Origin: CBFCZU01 sp965602635
GTDB taxonomy: Bacteria > Planctomycetota > Phycisphaerae > SM23-33
Direction of reading: 5' to 3'
NCBI GenBank assembly: GCA_965602635.1
Contig: CBFCZU010000289.1
Location: 1 to 5,000 of the forward strand
DNA length: 5,000 nucleotides
This document shows, piece by piece, positions 1 to 5,000 of this stretch. Below the pieces are notes generated by a model that was not told where the DNA came from, searched no databases, and saw only the letters and a list, made by a program, of their open reading frames with translations. How positions within the stretch are numbered: the stretch's first letter is position 1; the number at the start of each line of letters is the position of its first letter. Position numbers and translations under genes: made by a program.

Positions 1-335
1 GCGTTCTGCGGCGTGTGTGGGATGTAGTCCGAGCCATCGGTGTCCTTCACCGTGACGGGCTCGACCGTCTTCAGGTTGTCCGTGCTAAGGAACAGCTTCG
101 AGCGGGTGCTGAAGAGGATGTTCCCGTTCTTCAGGATGCAACTGAAGGTGATGTTGTGGGCGTTGGGAAACGCAAGGCTGTGCGGCCAGGTGTGGGCGTT
201 GTCTTCGGACAGCAGGACCTTGCCGTCTGCATGGCCGAACGCTTTGTTGTCGCGCTGCGAGTCGACGTACACGCCTTCCGGCTGGAGGCGATACCAGAAG
301 TGAGGCGTTGAAGGGAACTGCTGTTGCGGCGTCAT
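1..335 (-). CDS. BNR/Asp-box (sialidase-superfamily) protein, N-terminal part
   Basis: The first 111 residues are visible; the left window edge cuts the rest. The protein starts MTPQQQFPSTPHFWYRL. Seen in sequence: an Asp-box-like motif SEDNAHTW at residues 43-50 (pattern SxDxGxTW, with Ala in place of Gly), and a weaker second copy STDNLKTV at 84-91, about 40 residues later. This spacing fits successive blades of a sialidase-type beta-propeller. Family knowledge: such propellers include sialidases and many non-sialidase glycan-binding or glycan-cleaving proteins, so the substrate cannot be named, and the catalytic Arg/Tyr/Glu residues cannot be judged from this fragment. The ATG at 335 is chosen because GAAAGG lies 9 bases upstream; ATGs at 340 and 343 are in another frame that stops at once. 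No signal peptide is visible, so the protein may be cytoplasmic. It follows the nitrilase-family gene by 37 bases and is probably cotranscribed with it. Confidence 0.8.
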   Translation of the reverse strand, partial: MTPQQQFPSTPHFWYRLQPEGVYVDSQRDNKAFGHADGKVLLSEDNAHTWPHSLAFPNAHNITFSCILKNGNILFSTRSKLFLSTDNLKTVEPVTVKDTDGSDYIPHTPQN

Positions 336-372
336 GGCATCATGCCTTTCGTGTTGATGGCACGTGGCAGTG

Positions 373-1422
373 CTAGTCGCTCAGGAGGTGCTTCTGTCGC
401 TCCTTCCTTGCGCGGTCGAGGTAGTCGTCGAGCGTCTCGAGCTTGAACTCCTCGATCATGTCCTGGATGGACTTCTCGGGGTGGAGGGAGGAGAGGAAGT
501 AGACGGCCTCGGGACTGGCTGTCTCAATCCTCACTTGCTCGCCGTACTTCTTCTTCAGGGCGCCGATCCTGCGGACGTTGTAGTCTATGTGGACGATCTG
601 GGAATCGAGGTTTATCCTCGCGAAGATGATTCGTCCATAGGCGCTCGATTCGGCCAGGGTGCGTCCCAGCGGATCGACGATCACCCCGTTCTCGTGTGGG
701 ACGGCGCTGGCGATGAAACACTGATTCCTGAAGGCGATGGACGGCACCATGGACCCGCCCCTGAAGGCCGACAGGAAGCAGAGAAGTTCCACTCCCTGCT
801 TCTTGTACTCGGCGAGCAGCTCCTGGAAGTTCAAGTCGAAGCAAATGAGGGCGCCGATGCGCCCGAAATCCGTGTCGAACACCTTGGCACCCTTGCCAGG
901 CAGGACGCCGCCCTCCATCTCCCCGATGGTGGGGAAGACCTTGTCGTAGAACCCGGCGACCTTCCCCTTGCGGTCGATCAGGACGGCGCTGTTGTACCTT
1001 CCGCGTCCCTTCGGGTCTTTCCGCCAGTAGCTGCCGATGATGTAGGTGTTGTGTTGCCTGGCCTTGCGGGCCAGGAACTTCGTGATCGGTCCTGCTTCGG
1101 GCAGCGGTTCGGACTTGTCGTTCTTCACCTTGGTGCTGGCCGTTCTCGTGGAGTTGTGCATGCAGCCTTCGGTGAGGAGAATGATGTCGGGCTTGTCGAG
1201 GGCGGCGGTGTCGATGTGTTTCCCCATGTCCTTCATGCTGGCCCTGGCGCCATAGCAGATGCACGAGACGCCTACGAGTCTCGGGCCGGTCTTTCCCTTC
1301 TTTCTGCCTTGTTTCGGCGTGCTCATGTCGGCTCCGTGCGTGGTTGGAGGTTCCCCTGCGGCGATGGCGATCGCCCACAGTGCGAGCACGAGGCGGCGGA
1401 TGGCTGTGCATGGAGGTAGCAT
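373..1422 (-). CDS. Secreted carbon-nitrogen hydrolase (nitrilase superfamily)
   Basis: A complete 349-residue protein. Nitrilase-superfamily enzymes cleave non-peptide C-N bonds of amides, carbamoyl compounds or nitriles through a Glu-Lys-Cys triad. All three residues can be placed: E85 in DIILLTEG, K161 in FYDKVFPTIGE, and C194 in RIGALICFDLNF. The 33-residue Lys-to-Cys distance is typical of the family, and the second structural Glu (E168) is present. YNSAVLIDRKGKVAGFYDK is the usual strand leading to the Lys. The N-terminus has RR at 9-10, then a hydrophobic stretch LVLALWAIAIAAG (11-23) and a possible cleavage site near HGA-D (31-32), so export is likely. That is unusual, since most relatives are cytoplasmic. 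A basic linker (about 37-48) precedes the domain, and the charged C-terminal tail after about 300 is not part of the core fold. ATG 1422 is chosen over the upstream in-frame ATG at 1566 because AGGTG lies 8 bases before it and the signal peptide begins there. The substrate is unknown; an amidase is more likely than a true nitrilase. Confidence 0.9.
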   Translation of the reverse strand: MLPPCTAIRRLVLALWAIAIAAGEPPTTHGADMSTPKQGRKKGKTGPRLVGVSCICYGARASMKDMGKHIDTAALDKPDIILLTEGCMHNSTRTASTKVKNDKSEPLPEAGPITKFLARKARQHNTYIIGSYWRKDPKGRGRYNSAVLIDRKGKVAGFYDKVFPTIGEMEGGVLPGKGAKVFDTDFGRIGALICFDLNFQELLAEYKKQGVELLCFLSAFRGGSMVPSIAFRNQCFIASAVPHENGVIVDPLGRTLAESSAYGRIIFARINLDSQIVHIDYNVRRIGALKKKYGEQVRIETASPEAVYFLSSLHPEKSIQDMIEEFKLETLDDYLDRARKERQKHLLSD

Positions 1423-1478
1423 GGTGCGTTCACCTGTACTCAGGGCCGTCGGGACACGCCAGAGGCCGGGCAGGCAGG

Positions 1479-1507
1479 ACTGTACTGGTTCAGCATGAAC
1501 TGGGCAA
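1479..1507 (-). promoter_or_regulatory. Candidate sigma70 promoter for the nitrilase-family gene
   Basis: On the minus strand, a -35 box TTGCCC (1507-1502) and a -10 box TACAGT (1484-1479) are separated by exactly 17 bases. Each matches its consensus at 4 of 6 positions. Transcription would start near 1472, giving a leader of about 50 bases before the ATG at 1422. A dyad GTTCA-gca-TGAAC (1488-1500) fills most of the spacer between the two boxes and could be an operator. This is inferred from consensus only. Confidence 0.4.
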
Positions 1508-1511
1508 TCGG

Positions 1512-1564
1512 GCCTCGGAGATAGGAGACTCGCTTGCCTGGGGCAAGCGGGAGTTCTCGGAGGC
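1512..1564. other. Long interrupted hairpin between two minus-strand genes
   Basis: A perfect 8-base stem CGCTTGCC (1531-1538) / GGCAAGCG (1542-1549) encloses a 3-base loop. It extends outward, with bulges, through GAGACT (1525-1530) / AGTTCTC (1552-1558) and then GCCTC (1512-1516) / GAGGC (1560-1564). It lies 124-176 bases past the stop of the upstream haem/propeller gene and just upstream of the candidate promoter of the hydrolase. It may insulate the two genes by terminating transcription, but no T-run follows in either direction. A protein-binding site is the other possibility. Confidence 0.45.
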
Positions 1565-1631
1565 ATGGGGGATGGGCCGAATGGCTCAAGAGGCGCACGG
1601 CGGCGGTCCCCAAGAACTCGATGTGATGCCC

Positions 1632-1654
1632 CCGGGATGCCTCAGCATGCCCGG
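1632..1654 (-). terminator. Possible terminator hairpin after the haem/propeller/TPR gene
   Basis: CCGGGATGC (1632-1640) and GCATGCCCGG (1645-1654) form a 9-base-pair stem with one bulged G and a CTCA loop. It begins 34 bases beyond the stop codon of the gene ending at 1688. A second, overlapping pairing of CCCGGGA (1631-1637) with TCCCGGG (1657-1663) is also possible. No T-tract follows on the minus strand, so this is not a classic intrinsic terminator; it could instead stabilise the 3' end of the mRNA. Confidence 0.35.
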
Positions 1655-1666
1655 TGTCCCGGGAGT

Positions 1667-1682
1667 ATCCGCGACCGCGGAT
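1667..1682. repeat. Perfect inverted repeat just past the stop codon
   Basis: ATCCGCG (1667-1673) and CGCGGAT (1676-1682) are perfect 7-base arms separated by AC. The spacer is too short for the full stem to form in RNA without opening the innermost pair. The dyad begins 6 bases after the stop codon of the minus-strand gene ending at 1688. It may belong to the termination region or be a DNA-level dyad. Confidence 0.4.
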
Positions 1683-1687
1683 CTCGA

Positions 1688-4123
1688 TCACCGCGAGCCC
1701 CCTTGCCGCGCGCGAATCGCGCGGAGCTGCGCCTCAATCTGCGTCCGGCGGGGAGAGTTGGGCGGGACCAGCTCCAGACACTTGCGCAAGTCCTGCTCGG
1801 CCCCGGCCCAGTCGCCTTGGAGCTTGCGCAACGACCCGCGATTGAACCAGAACGCGGGGAATCCCGGGTCCAGCCGACTGGCTGCGTTGTAGTCCTCCAG
1901 GGCGCCGGGCAGATCGCCCATCTGCTTGCGCAGGCTCCCACGATTGCACCAGGCGATGGCCAGTTCCGGGTCCAGTCGGACCGCCGCGTCGAGGTGCGTC
2001 ACGGCTTGGCGGGGCCGCTTGGTTCGCACCAGGACCAACGCCAGGTTGTTGTGCAGCATCGCCCGATTCGGGTTGCCTGCCAAGGCCCTCCGGAAGTGCG
2101 CTTCCGCGGAGGGGAGCCGGCCCAGTTTCGCCAGGGATTCACCCAGCTTGCCATGGATCCGCCAGTCGTCCGGCTCGCCGACCAGGGCCTTCTCGAACTC
2201 GGTCACCGCTTCCGGGTGCCGGCCCGTGCGGGCAAGCTCCTGCGCACGGTTGAAATGCCGGAAGTAGTCCACCGCCGGCGTGGCAATAGCCTTCAGCCCG
2301 TCGTAGGGGATGTTCACGAATTCGGGGATGTTGACGGCCCGATTCGCCGCCGTGGCGCCCGGGATCAGAACGGCGGGGGTGTCGTTGCCGTTCTCGTCCA
2401 AGTGGGTCAAGAACATCTGTGTGAAGGGCGTGTTCGCCTTGGAGGAGAAGACCAGCCAGCGCCCGTTGGGCGAGAAGCTGTGCCAGGAGTTCATCCGCGA
2501 GGTGTTGCAGCGCATGGGGCGGGCCTTGCCCCCGGCGGCCGGAACGATCCACAGCTTGCCGTCCGGCCGCATGAGTTGCCCGTTGCGGCACTGGACGAAC
2601 ACGATCCACTTCCCGTCCGGCGATACCTTGGGGAAGGTGTTGCTCATGGCGTTCTGCGACGCTCCGCGGATCGGCTCGCACGTCCCTCCCAGGCCGCCGT
2701 TGAACGGAATCAGGTACAGGTCGTATTGCAGGGGCAGCTCGGCCGGATCGTTGGCGCGGGTGGGCTCTTTGTGGCCTGCCGGGTAGGGATCCCTCGCCTT
2801 GGCACGGCAGAAAACCACGTAGCGACCGTCCGGGCTCCACACCGGGGAACAATGCACGTACCCCGGATCGTCGGCACCCGGCAAAGCCTTCATCCCCTCG
2901 GTGGCCCGCGAGTAATACGCCAAGATGCCGCGGGTCGGATAGAACACCTGGAGGAACGTGCGGTCCATGAAGTTCGCCACGTAGAGTGATTCGTTGACGG
3001 TCGTGATCACATACTGCCCGTCGGGCGAAACTCGAGACAGGAAACCGATGGTCTTGTGTTTCGGCGGCTTGTCCGGGAATGAATTCCAGGTGATCACGTC
3101 TTCCGGCCCAATCCTCATCTGCTCCTGAACCGGCACGATGGCGTAAGCACCCTTGTCGCCGGTCGGGCCGTCCACGTCCATGCCCAGCGTCTTGCCGTCG
3201 GCCGAGAAGGAATGGCAGTTGGCGCAGGTGGGCATCTCTTTGAGCACAACGCGGCTTTCGCTCCTGGAAACGTCCCGCAATCGCCACGTGATGAGGGCGA
3301 TGGCTCCCTCCGCCAGCGGCTTGATCACACCCTGCTCGCCCTGCGACGGCAAGAGCGGTACGTCGCGGTAGAAGATCGGCGCGCCGACCGGATCCCTCGA
3401 GGTCTCGAGCCGCATTCGGCCCGAGGAAAGAACCCGGTCGGGTTGGTCGCTGCGGAACCCGAAGATCGTCACCGTCGCCGCCGCCTCGATCGCTCCCTGC
3501 TTCATGGCCGCCCAGACCGCCGCGTCGGGCGTCCAACTCCTGGCGCTGGACTGATAGGGCGTCGGCTCGTAGGGGCCGCGGTTCTCGTCAACGCAATTGG
3601 GGTCGATTTCGCCGACCGCCGCAGGCCTCCCCGAGACCAGGACGTAGATGGCCGAGGATTGCGGCAACGCCACGTCGATAAGCCAGGTGTCGGCCTCCGG
3701 GGCCGACTCGTGCCAGAGAAACGTCGGGGCCACGATCTCCGGCGGAAAGACCGACTCATCCAGCGGGTAGTCGATCTTCAGTGCGGCAAGCCCGCCGGCA
3801 TCCCGCGCGGCCCGAAGCAGCCTGCCGATGACCCCCTCAAGCTTCGGCCCTGCCGTGGAGCGAAGCCCCTCATTCTGGGCGACGATCGCCTCATCGGCCG
3901 TGTTCAGCAGGGGATGAGGTCCTGGTTTGACCGCCGGTTGCCAGACCACTTCGTCCGCGACGGGGTCCCGGTCAGGCCGTGGGTCATCCCCCGCCCCGCC
4001 TTGGACATCCTTCCGTGCGGCGGCATCGTGCGGCCCGCGCCAGACCACAGCGAGGACAACCATCCCGACCAGCAACAAGCCCAGCGCTACGGCGTAACTC
4101 ACGGATCGCTTGGGCACGGACAT
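1688..4123 (-). CDS. Membrane-anchored CxxCH haem / PD40 propeller / TPR protein
   Basis: An 811-residue protein. Domains in order: a positively charged start and a single hydrophobic segment (about 9-28, YAVALGLLLVGMVVLAVVW), suggesting a signal anchor; a linker rich in Asp, Pro and Arg; an Ig-like or beta-rich region that starts with DYPLDESVFPPEIVAPTFLW (118-137); one c-type haem motif CANCH (300-304); a PD40/TolB-like propeller with four blade signatures, SPDGQYV (366), SPDGRYVVF (430), SPDGKWIVF (501) and SPNGRWLVF (551); and five consecutive 34-residue TPR units (617-789). The sequence supports export, covalent attachment of one haem (M315 in LGMDVDG is one possible distal ligand) and protein-protein contact through the TPRs. 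The function is not known; electron transfer or ligand sensing at the envelope is inference. The ATG at 4123 is listed, but a GTG two codons later (4117) has better ribosome-binding-site spacing. The upstream in-frame ATG at 4201 would place an Arg-rich, export-incompatible extension before the anchor. The neighbour across the divergent region is another exported, probably propeller-type protein. Confidence 0.88.
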   Translation of the reverse strand: MSVPKRSVSYAVALGLLLVGMVVLAVVWRGPHDAAARKDVQGGAGDDPRPDRDPVADEVVWQPAVKPGPHPLLNTADEAIVAQNEGLRSTAGPKLEGVIGRLLRAARDAGGLAALKIDYPLDESVFPPEIVAPTFLWHESAPEADTWLIDVALPQSSAIYVLVSGRPAAVGEIDPNCVDENRGPYEPTPYQSSARSWTPDAAVWAAMKQGAIEAAATVTIFGFRSDQPDRVLSSGRMRLETSRDPVGAPIFYRDVPLLPSQGEQGVIKPLAEGAIALITWRLRDVSRSESRVVLKEMPTCANCHSFSADGKTLGMDVDGPTGDKGAYAIVPVQEQMRIGPEDVITWNSFPDKPPKHKTIGFLSRVSPDGQYVITTVNESLYVANFMDRTFLQVFYPTRGILAYYSRATEGMKALPGADDPGYVHCSPVWSPDGRYVVFCRAKARDPYPAGHKEPTRANDPAELPLQYDLYLIPFNGGLGGTCEPIRGASQNAMSNTFPKVSPDGKWIVFVQCRNGQLMRPDGKLWIVPAAGGKARPMRCNTSRMNSWHSFSPNGRWLVFSSKANTPFTQMFLTHLDENGNDTPAVLIPGATAANRAVNIPEFVNIPYDGLKAIATPAVDYFRHFNRAQELARTGRHPEAVTEFEKALVGEPDDWRIHGKLGESLAKLGRLPSAEAHFRRALAGNPNRAMLHNNLALVLVRTKRPRQAVTHLDAAVRLDPELAIAWCNRGSLRKQMGDLPGALEDYNAASRLDPGFPAFWFNRGSLRKLQGDWAGAEQDLRKCLELVPPNSPRRTQIEAQLRAIRARQGGSR
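1706..1724. repeat. GC-rich hairpin inside the 3' end of the haem/propeller gene
   Basis: CCGCGCG (1706-1712) and CGCGCGG (1718-1724) form a perfect 7-base stem with a 5-base loop. An alternative register pairs CGCGCG 1709-1714 with 1718-1723. It lies in codons for the final IRARQ-type residues of the protein ending at 1688. In high-GC DNA a short CG-only dyad can arise by chance, but it is one of several hairpins clustered here. Confidence 0.35.
1757..2275 (-). repeat. Five tandem TPR units in the haem/propeller protein
   Basis: Residues 617-789 divide into five units with the 34-residue TPR period. Each has the small and aromatic residues expected at TPR positions and ends near a Pro at position 32 (for example EPDD, NPNR, DPEL, DPGF, VPPN). 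The last two units share the run NRGSLRK and 15 of 34 residues, which suggests they arose by a more recent duplication. TPRs form a superhelix that binds partner proteins; here it would be a C-terminal docking arm on the periplasmic side if the N-terminal anchor is real. Confidence 0.88.
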
Positions 4124-4124
4124 G

Positions 4125-4129
4125 CTCCT
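4125..4129 (-). promoter_or_regulatory. Ribosome binding site that favours a GTG start
   Basis: AGGAG on the minus strand (4129-4125) lies only 1 base before the ATG at 4123, which is too close for normal initiation. It is 7 bases before an in-frame GTG at 4117, which is ideal spacing. The true protein may therefore start at GTG 4117 and be 809 residues long. Confidence 0.55.
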
Positions 4130-4328
4130 GGGGCGGAAGAGCGCTCGCCTGTGTGCCGGACTCGCCGGGCGGACCGTAGCGCAGACGGGCGGGCGACGCA
4201 AGCCGCACGCGAGAGCGCCGGGCCGACCCGCGCGAGCGCAATGTCACCGCGAGCCATAACCTACGGCGAAACAAGGGGATGCGTCTCCTTGCTGTGCCAG
4301 GCACCCCATCGTTCGCCCTGCCACGCAT

Positions 4329-4356
4329 CGGGGGCCGTCTGAAGTAGACTCCCCCG
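4329..4356. repeat. Hairpin upstream of the plus-strand promoter candidate
   Basis: CGGGGG (4329-4334) pairs with CCCCCG (4351-4356). Inside this, GTCT (4337-4340) pairs with AGAC (4346-4349) around a GAAGT loop, with a small internal loop between the two stems. The structure ends 14 bases before the -35 box at 4371. It could bind a regulator or stop stray transcription, but there is no T-run. Confidence 0.4.
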
Positions 4357-4370
4357 CCCGTGATTGCCAC

Positions 4371-4399
4371 TGGACATGTGTCCCTGCCCCTGCTATTCT
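4371..4399 (+). promoter_or_regulatory. Candidate sigma70 promoter with dyad over the -35 box
   Basis: TGGACA (4371-4376, 5 of 6 matches to TTGACA) is followed after 17 bases by TATTCT (4394-4399, 4 of 6 matches). TGC directly before it gives an extended -10. Transcription would begin near 4406, leaving a leader of about 210 bases before the ATG at 4618. A dyad GGACA-tg-TGTCC (4372-4383) overlaps the -35 box and is a candidate operator. This is consensus-based inference. Confidence 0.5.
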
Positions 4400-4483
4400 C
4401 TTCGCGTGGCGTTCTCGTTGTGGGAGCAGTCCGGTATCGGTGGAGCCGGTGAAGGGAGCAGCCAGTGGACTGCGTGCCAGCCG

Positions 4484-4503
4484 CCCCGGCCCGGGGAGCT
4501 TTT
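4484..4503 (+). terminator. Weak terminator-like or attenuator hairpin in the leader
   Basis: CCCCG (4484-4488) and CGGGG (4492-4496) form a short all-GC stem with a 3-base loop. AGC and then four T residues (4500-4503) follow. It lies about 80 bases after the predicted transcription start and about 115 bases before the ATG at 4618. Five base pairs and four T residues make it marginal; it could be an attenuator or chance in GC-rich sequence. Confidence 0.25.
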
Positions 4504-4617
4504 CCCGACTCCCTGCGTCGAGTGGTTCTGACGCCAGCATTCCGGCTCGACCGGACCGCGGGCTGGCCCCACGCTCACCGCATGAAGCAGGCCGAAGCTC
4601 ACAGGAGAAGATCCCCG

Positions 4618-5000
4618 ATGTGCGGTACAGCAAAGGCATTGCTGGTGGCTTGGGCTCTGGCCCTATCGGGTTGGCTGACCATCGCGATGGCGGGCACTAG
4701 TCCGGGGACGAGCGGGGCCGCCAATAAAGGCACGTCTGCCGGAGCGGCCGCAAGCGGCCCGGTCTTGTCCCAGAGGCCTGTTGCTCCAGATGAGCTGCGC
4801 TTCGAGGAGATCGTCTTCGTCAAGCGTAAGCCCTATTCCTCGGATCACTACTACACGGACATCAACAACGGCACGAGCCGCGACCGTTTCGTTGCGGACA
4901 ACGGCATCTACATCTACAACGTTCGGACGCGGTCGGTGCGGCCCGTCGTGACGGCGGCCGCCATGCCCGGCGGCAAGGGCTTCATCGGCAAGATCAGCCT
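4618..5000 (+). CDS. Exported propeller-type protein, N-terminal part (HzsA-like?)
   Basis: 127 residues are visible before the right edge cuts the gene. The start ATG at 4618 is preceded by AGGAG with a 10-base gap, and a signal peptide begins there: K6, a hydrophobic core about 7-23 (ALLVAWALALSGWLTIA), and a likely signal peptidase I site after AMA (residue 25). A low-complexity Gly/Ser/Ala/Thr linker follows (26-47). The conserved domain then begins at about 61: RFEEIVFVKRKPYSSDHYYTD, and later GIYIYNVRTRSVRPVV. Strand-turn-strand text of this kind resembles the first blade of WD40-like propellers; IVFVKR...HYYTD recalls proteins annotated in Planctomycetes as related to the hydrazine synthase alpha subunit. 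That assignment is from memory and tentative, and does not imply hydrazine synthesis. No CxxCH motif is visible in the part shown. It is divergent from the haem/propeller/TPR gene and may share regulation with it. Confidence 0.8.
   Translation, partial: MCGTAKALLVAWALALSGWLTIAMAGTSPGTSGAANKGTSAGAAASGPVLSQRPVAPDELRFEEIVFVKRKPYSSDHYYTDINNGTSRDRFVADNGIYIYNVRTRSVRPVVTAAAMPGGKGFIGKIS

Larger units (their letters stand above)
4124..4617. other. Divergent intergenic region, no gene supported
   Basis: This 494-base stretch separates the divergently transcribed haem/propeller gene and the plus-strand exported protein gene. Open frames crossing it have no recognisable domains and unlikely, Arg- and Pro-rich composition, so none is called. 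It holds a hairpin, a plus-strand promoter candidate with a dyad, and a structured leader. I did not find a convincing promoter for the minus-strand gene; the part nearest that gene (about 4124-4260) is very GC-rich with many short self-complementary CG runs. Confidence 0.7.

Noticed and set aside
1..10. Ten-base match between the left end and about position 2650 (GCGTTCTGCG)
   Set aside because: It is a single short match inside two unrelated coding regions with no extension, consistent with chance.
364..1419. Plus-strand open frame of 351 residues opposite the nitrilase-family gene
   Set aside because: It is the antisense shadow of a gene with intact catalytic motifs; its translation shows no domain, and long antisense frames are expected in GC-rich coding DNA.
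1423..1687. Possible tRNA or small RNA gene in the spacer
   Set aside because: No T-loop GGTTCRANYCC-like block or cloverleaf arms could be placed on either strand; only hairpins and a promoter candidate were found.
1565..2989. Plus-strand open frame of 474 residues opposite the haem/propeller/TPR gene
   Set aside because: It is antisense to clear TPR and propeller coding sequence; the translation is Arg/Gly/Val-rich with no recognisable motif.
2139..3536. Minus-strand frame of 465 residues overlapping the haem/propeller gene
   Set aside because: It is an out-of-frame shadow, very rich in Arg, Gly and Pro; the other frame carries CANCH and four SPDG-type motifs.
4201..4240. CG-rich self-complementary runs upstream of the haem/propeller gene
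   Set aside because: The short CGCG-type pairings have several equally good registers and look like base composition rather than a defined structure.
3212..4342. Plus-strand open frame of 376 residues crossing the start of the haem/propeller gene
   Set aside because: It has Arg-rich composition and no domain, and is antisense to supported coding sequence for most of its length.
4244..4639. Minus-strand frame of 131 residues in the divergent intergenic region
   Set aside because: There is no domain and no convincing ribosome binding site, and it overlaps the signal peptide region of the plus-strand gene.

Overview
This is a GC-rich bacterial window with four protein genes. Three lie on the minus strand (a BNR/Asp-box protein cut by the left edge, a secreted nitrilase-family hydrolase, and a large haem/propeller/TPR protein). 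One lies on the plus strand and is cut by the right edge. Exported beta-propeller proteins carrying CxxCH haem motifs, next to sialidase-like and secreted-hydrolase genes, together with high GC, suggest Planctomycetota or a related PVC-group lineage. This is inferred from gene style; no marker gene is present.

Layout. 1-335 (minus) is the N-terminal part of a sialidase-superfamily (BNR repeat) protein. 373-1422 (minus) is a complete carbon-nitrogen hydrolase with an intact Glu-Lys-Cys triad and a signal peptide. Only 37 bases separate these two, so they probably share a transcript. 1423-1687 is a spacer with a sigma70-like promoter for the hydrolase and several inverted repeats. 1688-4123 (minus) encodes an 811-residue membrane-anchored protein with a single CxxCH haem motif, four SPDG-type propeller blades and five C-terminal TPR units. 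4124-4617 is a divergent intergenic region with a good plus-strand promoter candidate. 4618-5000 (plus) begins an exported protein that resembles the propeller proteins often annotated as hydrazine-synthase-alpha-like in Planctomycetes; that resemblance is from memory and needs a profile search.

How the genes may work together. The two divergent genes both appear to encode envelope proteins with actual or probable beta-propellers, and one has a haem site, so a shared role at the cell surface or in the periplasm is plausible. The hydrolase and BNR protein downstream may form a separate catabolic unit, because a promoter candidate precedes the hydrolase. No mobile element, CRISPR array, tRNA or rRNA was seen.

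The points most worth a second look are the architecture of the 1688-4123 protein, the export signal on a nitrilase-family enzyme, and the dyads placed at or just upstream of both promoter candidates.
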